Source: Streptomyces sp. NBC_00433 (lineage in GTDB: Bacteria; Actinomycetota; Actinomycetes; Streptomycetales; Streptomycetaceae). From it: a DNA stretch of 64,000 nucleotides. Both the position numbers and the translations under genes were made by a program. The stretch lies in the NCBI GenBank assembly GCA_036015235.1, contig CP107926.1, forward strand, positions 4,545,501 through 4,609,500, written 5' to 3'. Shown here piece by piece: positions 9,169 through 17,018 of the stretch; position 1 is the stretch's first letter, and each line of letters begins with the position of its first letter. The notes below the pieces were generated by a model, which worked only from the letters and a program-made list of their open reading frames with translations, did no database searches and was not told the origin of the DNA.

Positions 9169-9422
9169 GCCCCACCCCTCGTTCCGCCCCCGGGCCGTCC
9201 CCACGGCTCCGCGGGTGACGCTACGCAGCGGCGGTGCGCCGGGGCAAGCATGTTCGCCTTCTGCCTCCTTCGCCCCGTCTTTCCCGGGGTTCTCCCGCGT
9301 ACCATTGATCCGCGCTGGGAGCGGGGCTGCTGAACAATTCCCGGCCTGATGAAGTCGTTCCTGCCAGGCCCGAACCCGGGGGGGGCGTACCGGTCCGTAG
9401 CAGTCGGTACACGGGCCTGGCC

Positions 9423-9454
9423 GGCCCGCCGCGGCCCCGTATCCGCGGCGGGCC
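9423..9454 (-). terminator. Intrinsic-type hairpin after the LacI gene
   Basis: Perfect 12-bp arms GGCCCGCCGCGG (9423-9434) and CCGCGGCGGGCC (9443-9454) with an 8-base loop lie 13 bases beyond the stop codon of the LacI-type gene. There is no clear U-tract, as is common in Streptomyces. Confidence 0.7.
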
Positions 9455-9466
9455 CCGGCCTTTCCC

Positions 9467-10564
9467 CTACGCGGTCGGGGCGGGCGCCGGGGGCGTCGCC
9501 TGGGACGGGCGGGCGGTGCTGGCGCGGACGATGAGGGTGGTCGCCAGCTCGATGCGGCGCATCGTGGGCTGGACCTTGCGGCCGAGGTCGAGGACGAGGC
9601 GGGCGGCGGCCTCCGCCATGTCGACCAGCGGCTGGCGGACGGTGGTCAGCGGGGGGCCCATCCAGGCGGAGATCGGGAGGTCGTCGAAGCCGACGACGCT
9701 GACGTCCTCCGGGATGCGCAGGCCGAGTTCGCGGGCTGCCTGGTAGACGCCCATGGCCTGGACGTCGTTGCCGGCGAAGAGGGCGGTGGGGCGGTCGGGC
9801 ACCGACAGCATCTCCAGGGCGATGCGGTGGCCCGCCTCGGTCTGGAAGGTGCCGTGTCGGACCAGGCTGTCGTCGCAGGCGACGCCCCCGGTCTCCAGGG
9901 CGGCCCGGTAGCCGTCGATACGGGCCCGGCTGCACAGCACGTCGGCGGGGCCGCAGATGACGCCGATACGGCGGTGGCCCAGCTCCAGCAGGTGCCGGGT
10001 CGCGGTGTAGCCGCCCTGCCAGTTGGTGGTGCCGATGGACGGCACGTCGTCCGCGGGATAGCCGGCCGGGTCCATGACCACGAAGGGCACGTCCCGGCTG
10101 GCCAGCAACTCCCGCTGTTCGGCGGTGAGATCGGACATGATGAGGATGACGCCCGCCGGGTCCCGGGTCAGCACACCGTCGACCCAGGACAGGCCCATCT
10201 CCTCGCGGCCCGACGACTCGGACAGCACGAGGGAGAGCCCTTCCCGCCTCGCCACGTTTTCCGCGCCGCGGATAATCTCCGTCGCCCACAGGCTGATCAG
10301 CTCGTGAAAGACGAGTTCCAGCAATCCGGAAGGGCGCGCTCTCGCGGCACCGCGCTTACGGCGGTAACCGTGGTCGCGCAGCAGCAGCTCGACCTTTTCC
10401 CTGGTGGCGGGTGCCACATGCGCCCGCCCGTTGAGGACTTTGGAAACGGTGGGGGCGGAAACCCCGGCCTGCCTGGCGATTTCCGCGAGCGTGGCTGTGC
10501 CGGTGGTCGTCAACCCGCCCCGTGAGCCGGCGGTTTGCGGCTTGCTCGTTTTCGGCACGGTCAC
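9467..10564 (-). CDS. LacI-family transcriptional regulator
   Basis: The 365-residue regulator has the LacI-type helix-turn-helix at 24-46 (TLAEIARQAGVSAPTVSKVL). A periplasmic-binding-protein-like sugar sensor follows (GVILIMSDL, GFDDLPISAWMGPPLTTVRQP). Such proteins repress sugar-use genes until a mono- or oligosaccharide binds. The start is GTG 10564. The nearby secreted xylanase and acetylxylan-type esterase, whose promoters carry CGAAA inverted repeats like those bound by actinobacterial XlnR/BxlR/CebR-type repressors, make xylan-derived sugars the likely signal. That link is inference from position and motif. A strong hairpin follows the stop codon. Confidence 0.85.
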   Translation of the reverse strand: MTVPKTSKPQTAGSRGGLTTTGTATLAEIARQAGVSAPTVSKVLNGRAHVAPATREKVELLLRDHGYRRKRGAARARPSGLLELVFHELISLWATEIIRGAENVARREGLSLVLSESSGREEMGLSWVDGVLTRDPAGVILIMSDLTAEQRELLASRDVPFVVMDPAGYPADDVPSIGTTNWQGGYTATRHLLELGHRRIGVICGPADVLCSRARIDGYRAALETGGVACDDSLVRHGTFQTEAGHRIALEMLSVPDRPTALFAGNDVQAMGVYQAARELGLRIPEDVSVVGFDDLPISAWMGPPLTTVRQPLVDMAEAAARLVLDLGRKVQPTMRRIELATTLIVRASTARPSQATPPAPAPTA

Positions 10565-10967
10565 TTTCCCATGTTAGCGGTCGTGCCGCACCGATTCCGT
10601 TACCGCAATCCCCGGCCGACAACCTTCCCCGGCGCGGGAATACGGGCTTCCGCCAGGTGTAGCACGCCAGGATTGCGTGCGTGTTTCAGCGCATTTCTCC
10701 CCGCGTGGCGAGCGACTCGGCCCCGGCGCGGGCGAGTTGCCCGCTGCCGTCCCGGCCGCGGTCGCCGTCGGCGATGACGACGGCATAGCGCCGGGTGAGG
10801 GTGGCGCCGTCCTCGACGGCCTCCCGCGGGGCCGAAAGTGTCGGTCCTCGTCCGGCGACGACGACCCGTCCGACGCTACGGTTGACCGCGGGACGGGGTC
10901 AACATCCGCAGGCCGGACCGGCCACGGGCTTTCAGAAACATTTCCGCACGATTCCGAGGGGGCGCGC
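10565..10967. other. 403-bp intergenic region with coding-like remnant
   Basis: This region separates the divergent LacI and cupin genes. On the minus strand about 10895 down to 10686 there is an open frame with high GC3 (readable piece TLTRRYAVVIADGDRG) that ends in TGA. It has an upstream stop and no start codon, so it may be the decayed end of a gene. No further gene or clear promoter was recognised. Confidence 0.3.
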
Positions 10968-11711
10968 ATGACCGCCGACGCACCGCTGCTGCCGGGAGGG
11001 ATCGGGCTTTCCCGGCTGCGGGTCTACCCCTGGCCGACCGAGGACGACCTGCACGGCGGCTCCCCGCACCTGCACCTGACCTGCACCGAGTGCTACTGCG
11101 TGCTCGGCGGCACGGGCGAGCTGCACACCCTCACCGCCGGCGGCCCGCACCGCACCCCGCTGGCCGCGGGCGACGTCGTCTGGTTCACGCCGGGCACGGT
11201 CCACCGGGCGGTCGACACCGGGGACCTCGACGTCATGGTGATCATGCAGAACGACGGCCTGCCCGAGGCCGGCGACGCCGTCATGACCTTCCCGCCCGAG
11301 CACCTGGCCGACCCGGCCGCCTACCACGCGGCCGCGTGGCTCGGCGACGGCGCCCCCGAGGAGCGCGCGGCTCGCGCCAGGGCCCGCCGCGACCTCGCCG
11401 TCACCGGCTTCCGGCTCCTCGTGGAGCAGATCGAGTCGGGGCACCCCGAGGCGCTCGGCGCCTTCCACGCCGCCGCCGCGGCCCTGGTCGCCCCGCGCCT
11501 CGACGCGTGGGAGGCCGCCTGGCGGGAGCGGGCCGCGGCCGCCGCGGAAAGCACCGGGCGGCAGATCGCCGCCCTGCGGCGCGGCGACCTGGGGCACCTG
11601 GCCGACGCGGCCGTCGCACGGCTCGCACCACCGCCGCAGGACACCCTGGGGATGTGCGGCCGGCTGGCGCCCTACCGGCGGGACGACGTCGGGGAGTCGC
11701 CGCCGGCCTGA
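10968..11711 (+). CDS. Cupin-domain protein
   Basis: The 247-residue protein has a cupin beta-barrel in its first 110 residues. Motif 1 is HLTCTECYCVLGGTGELHTL and motif 2 is GDVVWFTPGTVHRAVDTGD, so possible metal ligands (His, Glu, His) are present. The remainder is an Ala/Arg-rich helical region. Cupins of this type serve as sugar isomerases, dioxygenases or sugar-binding proteins; the sequence does not decide among them. Its place between the sugar regulator and the xylanase suggests a sugar-linked role. ATG 10968 is used; the open frame upstream lacks protein-like character. A bidirectional hairpin separates it from the convergent xylanase gene. Confidence 0.7.
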   Translation: MTADAPLLPGGIGLSRLRVYPWPTEDDLHGGSPHLHLTCTECYCVLGGTGELHTLTAGGPHRTPLAAGDVVWFTPGTVHRAVDTGDLDVMVIMQNDGLPEAGDAVMTFPPEHLADPAAYHAAAWLGDGAPEERAARARARRDLAVTGFRLLVEQIESGHPEALGAFHAAAAALVAPRLDAWEAAWRERAAAAAESTGRQIAALRRGDLGHLADAAVARLAPPPQDTLGMCGRLAPYRRDDVGESPPA

Positions 11712-11724
11712 AGCGGGCACGGAA

Positions 11725-11758
11725 GCGGCGCGGCAGTCAGGGAGGGCTGCCGCGCCGC
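11725..11758. terminator. Bidirectional terminator hairpin
   Basis: Arms GCGGCGCGGCAG (11725-11736) and CTGCCGCGCCGC (11747-11758) pair perfectly over 12 bp with a 10-base loop. They lie between the convergent cupin and xylanase genes and so can serve both. Confidence 0.75.
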
Positions 11759-11796
11759 AGATCATTCCTGTTGTGTGTCGGCTACTGCCCGCCCTC

Positions 11797-12141
11797 TCAG
11801 CTGGAGGTGCAGCTCACGGTGAGGGTGGGTGCGGATCCGCCGCTGACGGTGTATCCGAAGGTGGTGCTCGCCCCGGCGCCGAGCGCGCCGTTGTACGCGG
11901 CGTTCTTCGCCGTGGTCAGGCTGCCGGAGGAGCCCAGCACGCCGTTCCACAGGCTGGTGATCGTGTCACCCGAGGGCTGCGACCACGACGCCGTCCACCC
12001 CGAGATCGCCGAGGAGCCGGTGTTCTTGATCGTGACCTGCGACTGATACCCACCGGGCCACGCGTTCACCGTGCTGTACGTCGCCGAGCAGCCCGCACCC
12101 GTACCACCCGTCGAACCCGAACTCGAACCCGACGACGTACC
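11797..12141 (-). repeat. Left arm of a 345-bp inverted repeat (CBM2 end)
   Basis: This arm encodes the CBM2 and the end of the linker of the xylanase. It matches 15064-15408 in inverted orientation over 345 bp. By eye only one base differs, in the third-last codon region (TGCACC here, TGCACA there). The near-identity extends to silent positions. Confidence 0.9.
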
Positions 12142-13365
12142 GGTCGACGTACCCGTGCTCGTACCCGTGCTCGTACCCGAGGACGTACCGGTGCTCGTAC
12201 CCGTCGAAGTCCCCGTGCTGGTACCGGTGCTGGTACCGGTGCTGGTGCCTGTCGACGTACCCGAGGACGTCCCCGTCGACGTGCCCGAGCTGGTGCCGCC
12301 CGACGTGCCGCCTCCGCTGGTGAGGGCGGCGAGCACGGCGTTGTAGGACGCCTTCTTCTGGTAGTTGCCGTCCAGCAGCAGCGGGGTGTCGCTGGAACGC
12401 CAGCTGTACTTGTCGGTGACGCCCCACACCGTGATGCCGGTGCAGCGGGACACCGCGAGGCAGCCCTTGACGATGGTGGTGTAGTTGTTGGCCTGCGCGG
12501 TGCCGGAGCCCGCGACGTCGACCTCCGTCATCTGGACGTCGACGCCGAGGTCGGCGAAGCGCTGGAGGTTGGACTGGAAGTCCGAGGGGACCGGCGACTG
12601 GCTGTTGAAGTGGCCCTGGAAGCCCACGCAGTCGATCGGGACGCCACGGGACTTGAAGTCCTTGACCATGTTGTAGACGGCGGTGCTCTTCGCGTTGACG
12701 CCGTCGGTGTTGTAGTCGTTGTAGCAGAGCTTGGCGTTCGGGTCGGCGGCCCGCGCGGTGCGGAAGGCCTCCTCGATGAAGCCGCTGCCCAGCTTGTCCT
12801 GGAAGGGGGAGCTGCGGCGGGCGCCGGACGAGCCGTCCTGGAAGGCCTCGTTGACGACGTCCCAGGCGTAGATCTTGCCCTTGTAGTGGGTCATCACCTG
12901 GGTGATGTGGTTGTTCATCGCCGATTCGAGCGCGGAGGCGCTCAACCCGGAGACCCAGCCGGGCAGCTGCTGGTACCAGACCAGCGTGTGGCCGCGGATC
13001 TTCATGTTCTGCGCCTGGGCGTGCGCGACGATCTGGTCGCCGGGACCGAAGTTGAACGAGTTCTGACTCGACTCGATCGTGTCCCACTTCATCTCGTTCT
13101 CCGGCGTCACCGCGCCGAACTCGGCGTCCAGGGCGGCGGAGTAGGCCGACTCGCCCAGGTGTGCCGTGCTGACCGCGGCGCCGAAGTAACGGCCCTGTGC
13201 CGCCGCCGCGTTGCCCAGGGTGCCGACCGCGTGGGCGGTGCCGGCGGTGGCCATCAGACCGATGGCCGCCACCGCGCCTGCCGTGCCCGCTGCGATCGCG
13301 ATCCGCAGTCCTGAACGCCGGCGCCTGCCGGACTCGCCGCGGTCTCGGGGGGTGTGACTGATCAC
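11797..13365 (-). CDS. Secreted GH10 endo-1,4-beta-xylanase with CBM2
   Basis: This 522-residue enzyme cuts internal beta-1,4 bonds of xylan outside the cell. It has a twin-Arg-rich N-terminus and signal peptide ending near TAHAVG (residue 47), then a GH10 barrel (about 50-345). The acid/base Glu173 lies in WDVVNEAF and the nucleophile Glu281 in QMTEVDV. A Thr/Ser/Gly repeat linker and a C-terminal CBM2 (about 425-522, GCSATYSTVNAWPGGYQ) for cellulose or xylan binding follow. GTG 13365 is preferred over TTG 13371 because AGAGG stands 6 bases before it. The CBM2 and linker end are nearly identical in DNA to those of the divergent esterase gene. It is likely controlled by the LacI-type regulator. 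Confidence 0.93.
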   Translation of the reverse strand: MISHTPRDRGESGRRRRSGLRIAIAAGTAGAVAAIGLMATAGTAHAVGTLGNAAAAQGRYFGAAVSTAHLGESAYSAALDAEFGAVTPENEMKWDTIESSQNSFNFGPGDQIVAHAQAQNMKIRGHTLVWYQQLPGWVSGLSASALESAMNNHITQVMTHYKGKIYAWDVVNEAFQDGSSGARRSSPFQDKLGSGFIEEAFRTARAADPNAKLCYNDYNTDGVNAKSTAVYNMVKDFKSRGVPIDCVGFQGHFNSQSPVPSDFQSNLQRFADLGVDVQMTEVDVAGSGTAQANNYTTIVKGCLAVSRCTGITVWGVTDKYSWRSSDTPLLLDGNYQKKASYNAVLAALTSGGGTSGGTSSGTSTGTSSGTSTGTSTGTSTGTSTGTSTGTSTGTSSGTSTGTSTGTSTGTSSGSSSGSTGGTGAGCSATYSTVNAWPGGYQSQVTIKNTGSSAISGWTASWSQPSGDTITSLWNGVLGSSGSLTTAKNAAYNGALGAGASTTFGYTVSGGSAPTLTVSCTSS

Positions 13366-13514
13366 TTCCAACCTCTTCTTCCTCTTCTGCTGGCAGTCCG
13401 GATCAGCACGTGTCGCACCGGTCCGAACGGGTGGGGGTCCATTCGCGAGGGTGTCGCGGCCACGGGAGTGGTGCCGCTTTCGCGGCGTGGCCGGGAGGAG
13501 GTGAATCGGTGGCC

Positions 13515-13543
13515 AGTGTGGACCCTGGGCTTCGAAACGTCAA
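13515..13543 (-). promoter_or_regulatory. Candidate promoter of the xylanase gene
   Basis: On the minus strand TTGACG (13543-13538) and CACACT (13520-13515) are separated by 17 bases, a good match to a principal-sigma promoter. A TTCGAA palindrome lies in the spacer, where a repressor would block RNA polymerase. Confidence 0.55.
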
Positions 13544-13560
13544 CGATCCCTTTCCGAAAC
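13531..13560. promoter_or_regulatory. CGAAA-type operator motifs, xylanase side
   Basis: TTCGAAAC (13531-13538) and CTTTCCGAAAC (13550-13560) overlap and flank the predicted xylanase promoter. They share the CGAAA core with the two sites on the esterase side, which suggests one regulator for both directions. Confidence 0.5.
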
Positions 13561-13702
13561 AACCGGACTACGGGCGCCGACTTCTGACGGAGCGTCCGCC
13601 AGCCATGTGACGCCTGCGTGCGGGCGGTTTTCCTGTGGCGCACCAGGGGTACCGGCCCAACCGCGCGGAACGGCCACCAGCCGTCGGACGGCGCCAAATG
13701 TA

Positions 13703-13731
13703 TTGACTCCGCCACTTAGCGGCCCTAAGGT
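13703..13731 (+). promoter_or_regulatory. Candidate promoter of the esterase-deacetylase operon
   Basis: TTGACT (13703-13708) and TAAGGT (13726-13731) are spaced by exactly 17 bases. The predicted start of transcription, near 13738, falls inside the first CGAAA-type operator. Confidence 0.65.
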
Positions 13732-13734
13732 GCC

Positions 13735-13766
13735 CGAAACATTCGCGCAAGGGTCGAAAACTTTCG
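13735..13766. promoter_or_regulatory. Two CGAAA-type operators, esterase side
   Basis: CGAAACATTCG (13735-13745) and CGAAAACTTTCG (13755-13766) are inverted repeats 20 bp apart, centre to centre within about two helical turns. They sit right after the -10 box. Their form resembles operators of xylan and cellobiose LacI repressors in streptomycetes; the match is by memory, not by search. Confidence 0.6.
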
Positions 13767-13854
13767 CAAAGTCCTGGGGCCCCCACGCCCTGACACCACC
13801 CTGGCCGGAGAGGGAGCCTCCACCAGGGCGGCAACACCTCGAAAGGACACCGCC

Positions 13855-15408
13855 ATGCCCCCCACACGAGCGCCGCGCGGCGCCGGCCTCATCGCCGGCA
13901 TCCGCCACGGCGGCGGGAAGAAGCGTCTCGGGACGCTGCTGACCGCCCTGCTCGCCGCGGTCGCCTCGATCCTGGCCGCGATCACCCTGTCCCCGCAGAG
14001 CGCCTCAGCGGCCTCGCTGACCGAAATCACCAACTTCGGCAGCAACCCGGGCAACCTGCGGATGTACGAGTACGTACCGAACTCCGTGAAGTCCAACCCC
14101 GCGATCCTGGTCGCCGTCCACTACTGCACCGGCACGGGACCCGGCTTCTACTCCGGCACCGACTACCACACCCTGGCCGACCAGTACGGCTTCATCGTGA
14201 TCTACCCCGACGCCAACGTCAGCGGCCAGTGCTTCGACGTCTCGTCCCCGCAGGCCCTCACCCACAACGGCGGCAGCGACCCGACGAGCATCGCCTCCAT
14301 GGTCGGCTACGTCGAGCAGCACAACGCCGCCGACGCGAACCGCGTCTACGTCTCCGGCGCCTCGTCCGGCGCGATGATGACCGACGTGCTGCTGGGCGAC
14401 TACCCCGACATCTTCAAGGCCGGCGCCGCCTTCATGGGCGTCCCCTTCGGCTGCTTCGCCACCACCGACGGCTCCGGCTGGAACACCGCCTGCGCCAACG
14501 GCCAGATCAGCAGGACCGCTTCGGCCTGGGGCGACATCGCCCGCGCCGCCTACCCCGGCTACAGCGGCTCCCGCCCCCGCGTACAGCTCTGGCACGGCAC
14601 CGCCGACACCACGCTGAACTACAACAACTTCGGCGAAGAGATCAAGCAGTGGACCAACGTCCTCGGCGTGAGCCAGACCCCGGTCCTGACCGACAGCCCG
14701 CAGTCCGGCTGGACCCGTACCCGCTACGGCTCCAACACCGCGCAGGCCCCGGTCGAGGCGATCAGCGTCCAAGGCGTCGGCCACTCCCTGCCCACCAGCG
14801 GCATGGTCGCCCGCGCCATCACCTTCTTCGGCCTCGACGGCACCGGCGGCACGACCGGCGGCACCAGCACGGGCACGTCTACGGGCACCAGCACCGGCAC
14901 CAGCACCGGCACCAGCACGGGGACTTCGACGGGTACGAGCACCGGCACCAGCACGGGCACGTCCTCGGGTACGTCGACAGGCACCAGCACGGGTACCAGT
15001 ACGGGGACTTCGACGGGTACGAGCACCGGTACGTCCTCGGGTACGTCGACGGGTACGAGCACGGGTACGTCGTCGGGTTCGAGTTCGGGTTCGACGGGTG
15101 GTACGGGTGCGGGCTGCTCGGCGACGTACAGCACGGTGAACGCGTGGCCCGGTGGGTATCAGTCGCAGGTCACGATCAAGAACACCGGCTCCTCGGCGAT
15201 CTCGGGGTGGACGGCGTCGTGGTCGCAGCCCTCGGGTGACACGATCACCAGCCTGTGGAACGGCGTGCTGGGCTCCTCCGGCAGCCTGACCACGGCGAAG
15301 AACGCCGCGTACAACGGCGCGCTCGGCGCCGGGGCGAGCACCACCTTCGGATACACCGTCAGCGGCGGATCCGCACCCACCCTCACCGTGAGCTGCACAT
15401 CCAGCTGA
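13855..15408 (+). CDS. Secreted CE1/PHB-depolymerase-family esterase with CBM2 (acetylxylan-type)
   Basis: This 517-residue protein has a signal peptide (to about residue 53, SASAAS). An alpha/beta-hydrolase of the Esterase_phd family (55-335) follows, with GASSG around the nucleophile Ser170, WHGTADTTL giving the Asp and GVGHSLP giving the His. A long TSTG repeat linker (about 340-415) and a CBM2 complete it. Close relatives remove acetyl or feruloyl groups from xylan, which fits the divergent GH10 xylanase and the CE4 gene just downstream. Polyester depolymerase activity is a less likely alternative. ATG 13855 follows GAAAGGACACC. Secreted; likely induced by xylan sugars. Confidence 0.88.
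   Translation: MPPTRAPRGAGLIAGIRHGGGKKRLGTLLTALLAAVASILAAITLSPQSASAASLTEITNFGSNPGNLRMYEYVPNSVKSNPAILVAVHYCTGTGPGFYSGTDYHTLADQYGFIVIYPDANVSGQCFDVSSPQALTHNGGSDPTSIASMVGYVEQHNAADANRVYVSGASSGAMMTDVLLGDYPDIFKAGAAFMGVPFGCFATTDGSGWNTACANGQISRTASAWGDIARAAYPGYSGSRPRVQLWHGTADTTLNYNNFGEEIKQWTNVLGVSQTPVLTDSPQSGWTRTRYGSNTAQAPVEAISVQGVGHSLPTSGMVARAITFFGLDGTGGTTGGTSTGTSTGTSTGTSTGTSTGTSTGTSTGTSTGTSSGTSTGTSTGTSTGTSTGTSTGTSSGTSTGTSTGTSSGSSSGSTGGTGAGCSATYSTVNAWPGGYQSQVTIKNTGSSAISGWTASWSQPSGDTITSLWNGVLGSSGSLTTAKNAAYNGALGAGASTTFGYTVSGGSAPTLTVSCTSS
15064..15408 (+). repeat. Right arm of the 345-bp inverted repeat (CBM2 end)
   Basis: This arm is the inverted partner of 11797-12141. Identity ends abruptly inside the linker, where one gene reads CGGGT and the other CCGGT. 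The linkers upstream remain similar but diverged in repeat number. Confidence 0.9.
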
Positions 15409-15435
15409 CCTGAACCGCACGACAGGAGTACCGCC

Positions 15436-16080
15436 GTGACCACCACAGCAGAGGGACCGGCCGGCCGGCTGGGCCGGACCACCGGGTCCATTGTCGAGTG
15501 CACCCGCCAGGTCGGCTCGTACCTGGCGCTGACCTTCGACGACGGGCCGCACCCGGTCCACACCCCCCACCTGTTGTCCGTGCTCCGCGAGCACGGGGTC
15601 ACGGCGGTCTTCTGCCTCTGGGGCGCCCACGCCCTGGCCCACCCGGAGATCGTCCGCGCGATCGTCGCGGACGGCCACCAACTGGGCAACCACGGCATGC
15701 ACCACGACGACATGGCGGGGTGGCCGGCCGAGCGGGTCGAGGCCGACCTGGAGAGCACCACGGCGGCCATCCGCGCGGCCGTCCCCGGGGTGCCGATCCC
15801 ATATTTCCGCGCCCCCTTCGGCAGCTGGGGCGGGACGCCCGAGGTGGCCCGCCGCCTCGGCATGATCCCGCTCGGCTGGCGCGTCGCCGCGGAGGACTGG
15901 GAGCCGCCGGGCAGCGCTGAGCTGGTGCGCCGGGTCGAGTCCCGCCTCACCCCCGGCGCGGTCGTCCTGCTGCACGACGGCGGCGGCGACCGCACGCAGA
16001 CCGTCGAGGCCGTCGCCGGCCTGCTGCCCCGCCTCGCGGCCCGCGGCTGGCACTTCACCGGCCCCTCCCGCCGCACCTGA
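15436..16080 (+). CDS. CE4 polysaccharide deacetylase
   Basis: The 214-residue protein is a NodB-type deacetylase that hydrolyses N- or O-acetyl groups on glycans. The motifs are complete: LTFDDGP (Asp35, Asp36), GNHGMHH (His86, His90), RAPFGSWGG and VVLLHDGGG. No signal peptide is obvious, unusual for an enzyme acting on xylan or cell wall, so export or substrate is uncertain. GTG 15436 follows CAGGAGTACC and the gene begins 27 bp after the CE1 esterase, so the two are probably one operon. An acetylxylan esterase role fits the context. Confidence 0.85.
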   Translation: MTTTAEGPAGRLGRTTGSIVECTRQVGSYLALTFDDGPHPVHTPHLLSVLREHGVTAVFCLWGAHALAHPEIVRAIVADGHQLGNHGMHHDDMAGWPAERVEADLESTTAAIRAAVPGVPIPYFRAPFGSWGGTPEVARRLGMIPLGWRVAAEDWEPPGSAELVRRVESRLTPGAVVLLHDGGGDRTQTVEAVAGLLPRLAARGWHFTGPSRRT

Positions 16081-16095
16081 GCCGCCGGGCCCGCG

Positions 16096-16152
16096 CCCCG
16101 CCTGCGCACCCGCCCCGCCTGCGCACCCGCCCCGCCTGCGCACCCGCCCCGC
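16096..16152. repeat. Tandem repeat of a 17-bp unit
   Basis: Three perfect copies of CCCCGCCTGCGCACCCG run head to tail from 16096 to 16146, with the start of a fourth. They lie directly after the deacetylase stop codon. Confidence 0.9.
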
Positions 16153-16242
16153 GCCGCAAAATCGCAGGTCAGAATGGCGGCCTTCACCCGAATGGCCCCC
16201 GGCCGCTTTCGGCATGCCCGTGTCGGGCCGAGTGTGGAAGGT

Positions 16243-16983
16243 ATGCGACCGCACAGGACCAAGCTGGTGTCGTCGCTTCTGGCGCTGGCCTTCCTGGGGG
16301 CCTGCTCGGCCCCAGAACATCCGGTGCAGAGGCAACGGCAGACCCGTGCCGTCCTGCACCCGGCGATGCTGCGGCCGGTGGTCGTCGGGCGTACGGCGTG
16401 GCATGCCGACGAGGCGGCGGTGCGCAAGGGGCTCGTCTACGACCACTCGGTCAAGGCGGTCTTCGTGCACCACACGGACAACCCCAACGACTACGACTGC
16501 AAGAAGGACGTGCCGGCGATGCTGGTCGCCCTCGAGCAGCAGCACATCGCGCTCGGCTGGGACGACCTCGGCTACAACTTCGTGGTCGACCGCTGCGGCG
16601 GCATCTACGAGGGCCGCAGCGGCAGCGTGCAGCGCGATGTGCGCGGGGCGCACACCGAGGGCTTCAACACCGACACCATCGGCATAGCGGCGCTGGGCAA
16701 TTTCGGGGAGGGCCGCAAGGTGCCGCGCGCGATGCTCCGGGCCATCGCCGAGATAGCCGCCTGGCGGCTGGACCCGTCGGCCGACCCGACCGGCAAGGTG
16801 CGGCTGGTGTCCAGCAACGACGGCAGCCGCTATGCCAAGGGCACGGCCGCCACGGTCAACGTGATCTCCGGGCATCGCGACGTCTTCTCGACCACCTGCC
16901 CCGGCCAGGCGCTGTACGACTCCCTGCCGTGGATACGGAAGACCGCCGCGGCCCTGCGGCAGAAGGCGACGTGGGCGGGCTGA
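16243..16983 (+). CDS. Lipoprotein N-acetylmuramoyl-L-alanine amidase (PGRP type)
   Basis: The 246-residue protein has a lipoprotein signal with lipobox LGAC (Cys21). A PGRP/Amidase_2 domain follows, with FVHHTDN (His76/77), WDDLGYNFVVDRCG (Tyr111) and the zinc ligands in SGHRDVF and TTCPG. All residues needed for Zn-dependent cleavage of the MurNAc-L-Ala bond of peptidoglycan are present. It should act at the outer face of the membrane. ATG 16243 is chosen because it opens the lipoprotein signal; an in-frame ATG at 16174 would add 23 residues without signal character. It converges with the PBP gene. Confidence 0.88.
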   Translation: MRPHRTKLVSSLLALAFLGACSAPEHPVQRQRQTRAVLHPAMLRPVVVGRTAWHADEAAVRKGLVYDHSVKAVFVHHTDNPNDYDCKKDVPAMLVALEQQHIALGWDDLGYNFVVDRCGGIYEGRSGSVQRDVRGAHTEGFNTDTIGIAALGNFGEGRKVPRAMLRAIAEIAAWRLDPSADPTGKVRLVSSNDGSRYAKGTAATVNVISGHRDVFSTTCPGQALYDSLPWIRKTAAALRQKATWAG

Positions 16984-17018
16984 AGGCGGTGAGGGCACGG
17001 GCGGCCGCCCCGGGCGCG

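Larger units (their letters stand above)
13366..13854. other. 489-bp divergent regulatory region of the xylan genes
   Basis: No gene is seen here. The region carries the two opposed promoters and four CGAAA-type motifs described separately. Long leaders of about 145 bases (xylanase) and 115 bases (esterase) follow. Confidence 0.6.

Noticed and set aside
5875..9333. 1152-codon plus-strand frame opposite the STAND gene
   Set aside because: The composition (Gly/Arg/Gln/Val rich) is that of a reverse-strand shadow; Walker and WD40 motifs are on the minus strand.
14863..15095. TSTG repeats considered as a CRISPR-like or minisatellite array
   Set aside because: The repeats are in frame and encode the Thr/Ser/Gly linker between catalytic and binding domains; there are no spacers.
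16999..17010. GGGCGGCCGCCC palindrome between the amidase and PBP genes as a terminator
   Set aside because: Twelve bases without a loop are too short to separate from chance in such GC-rich DNA.
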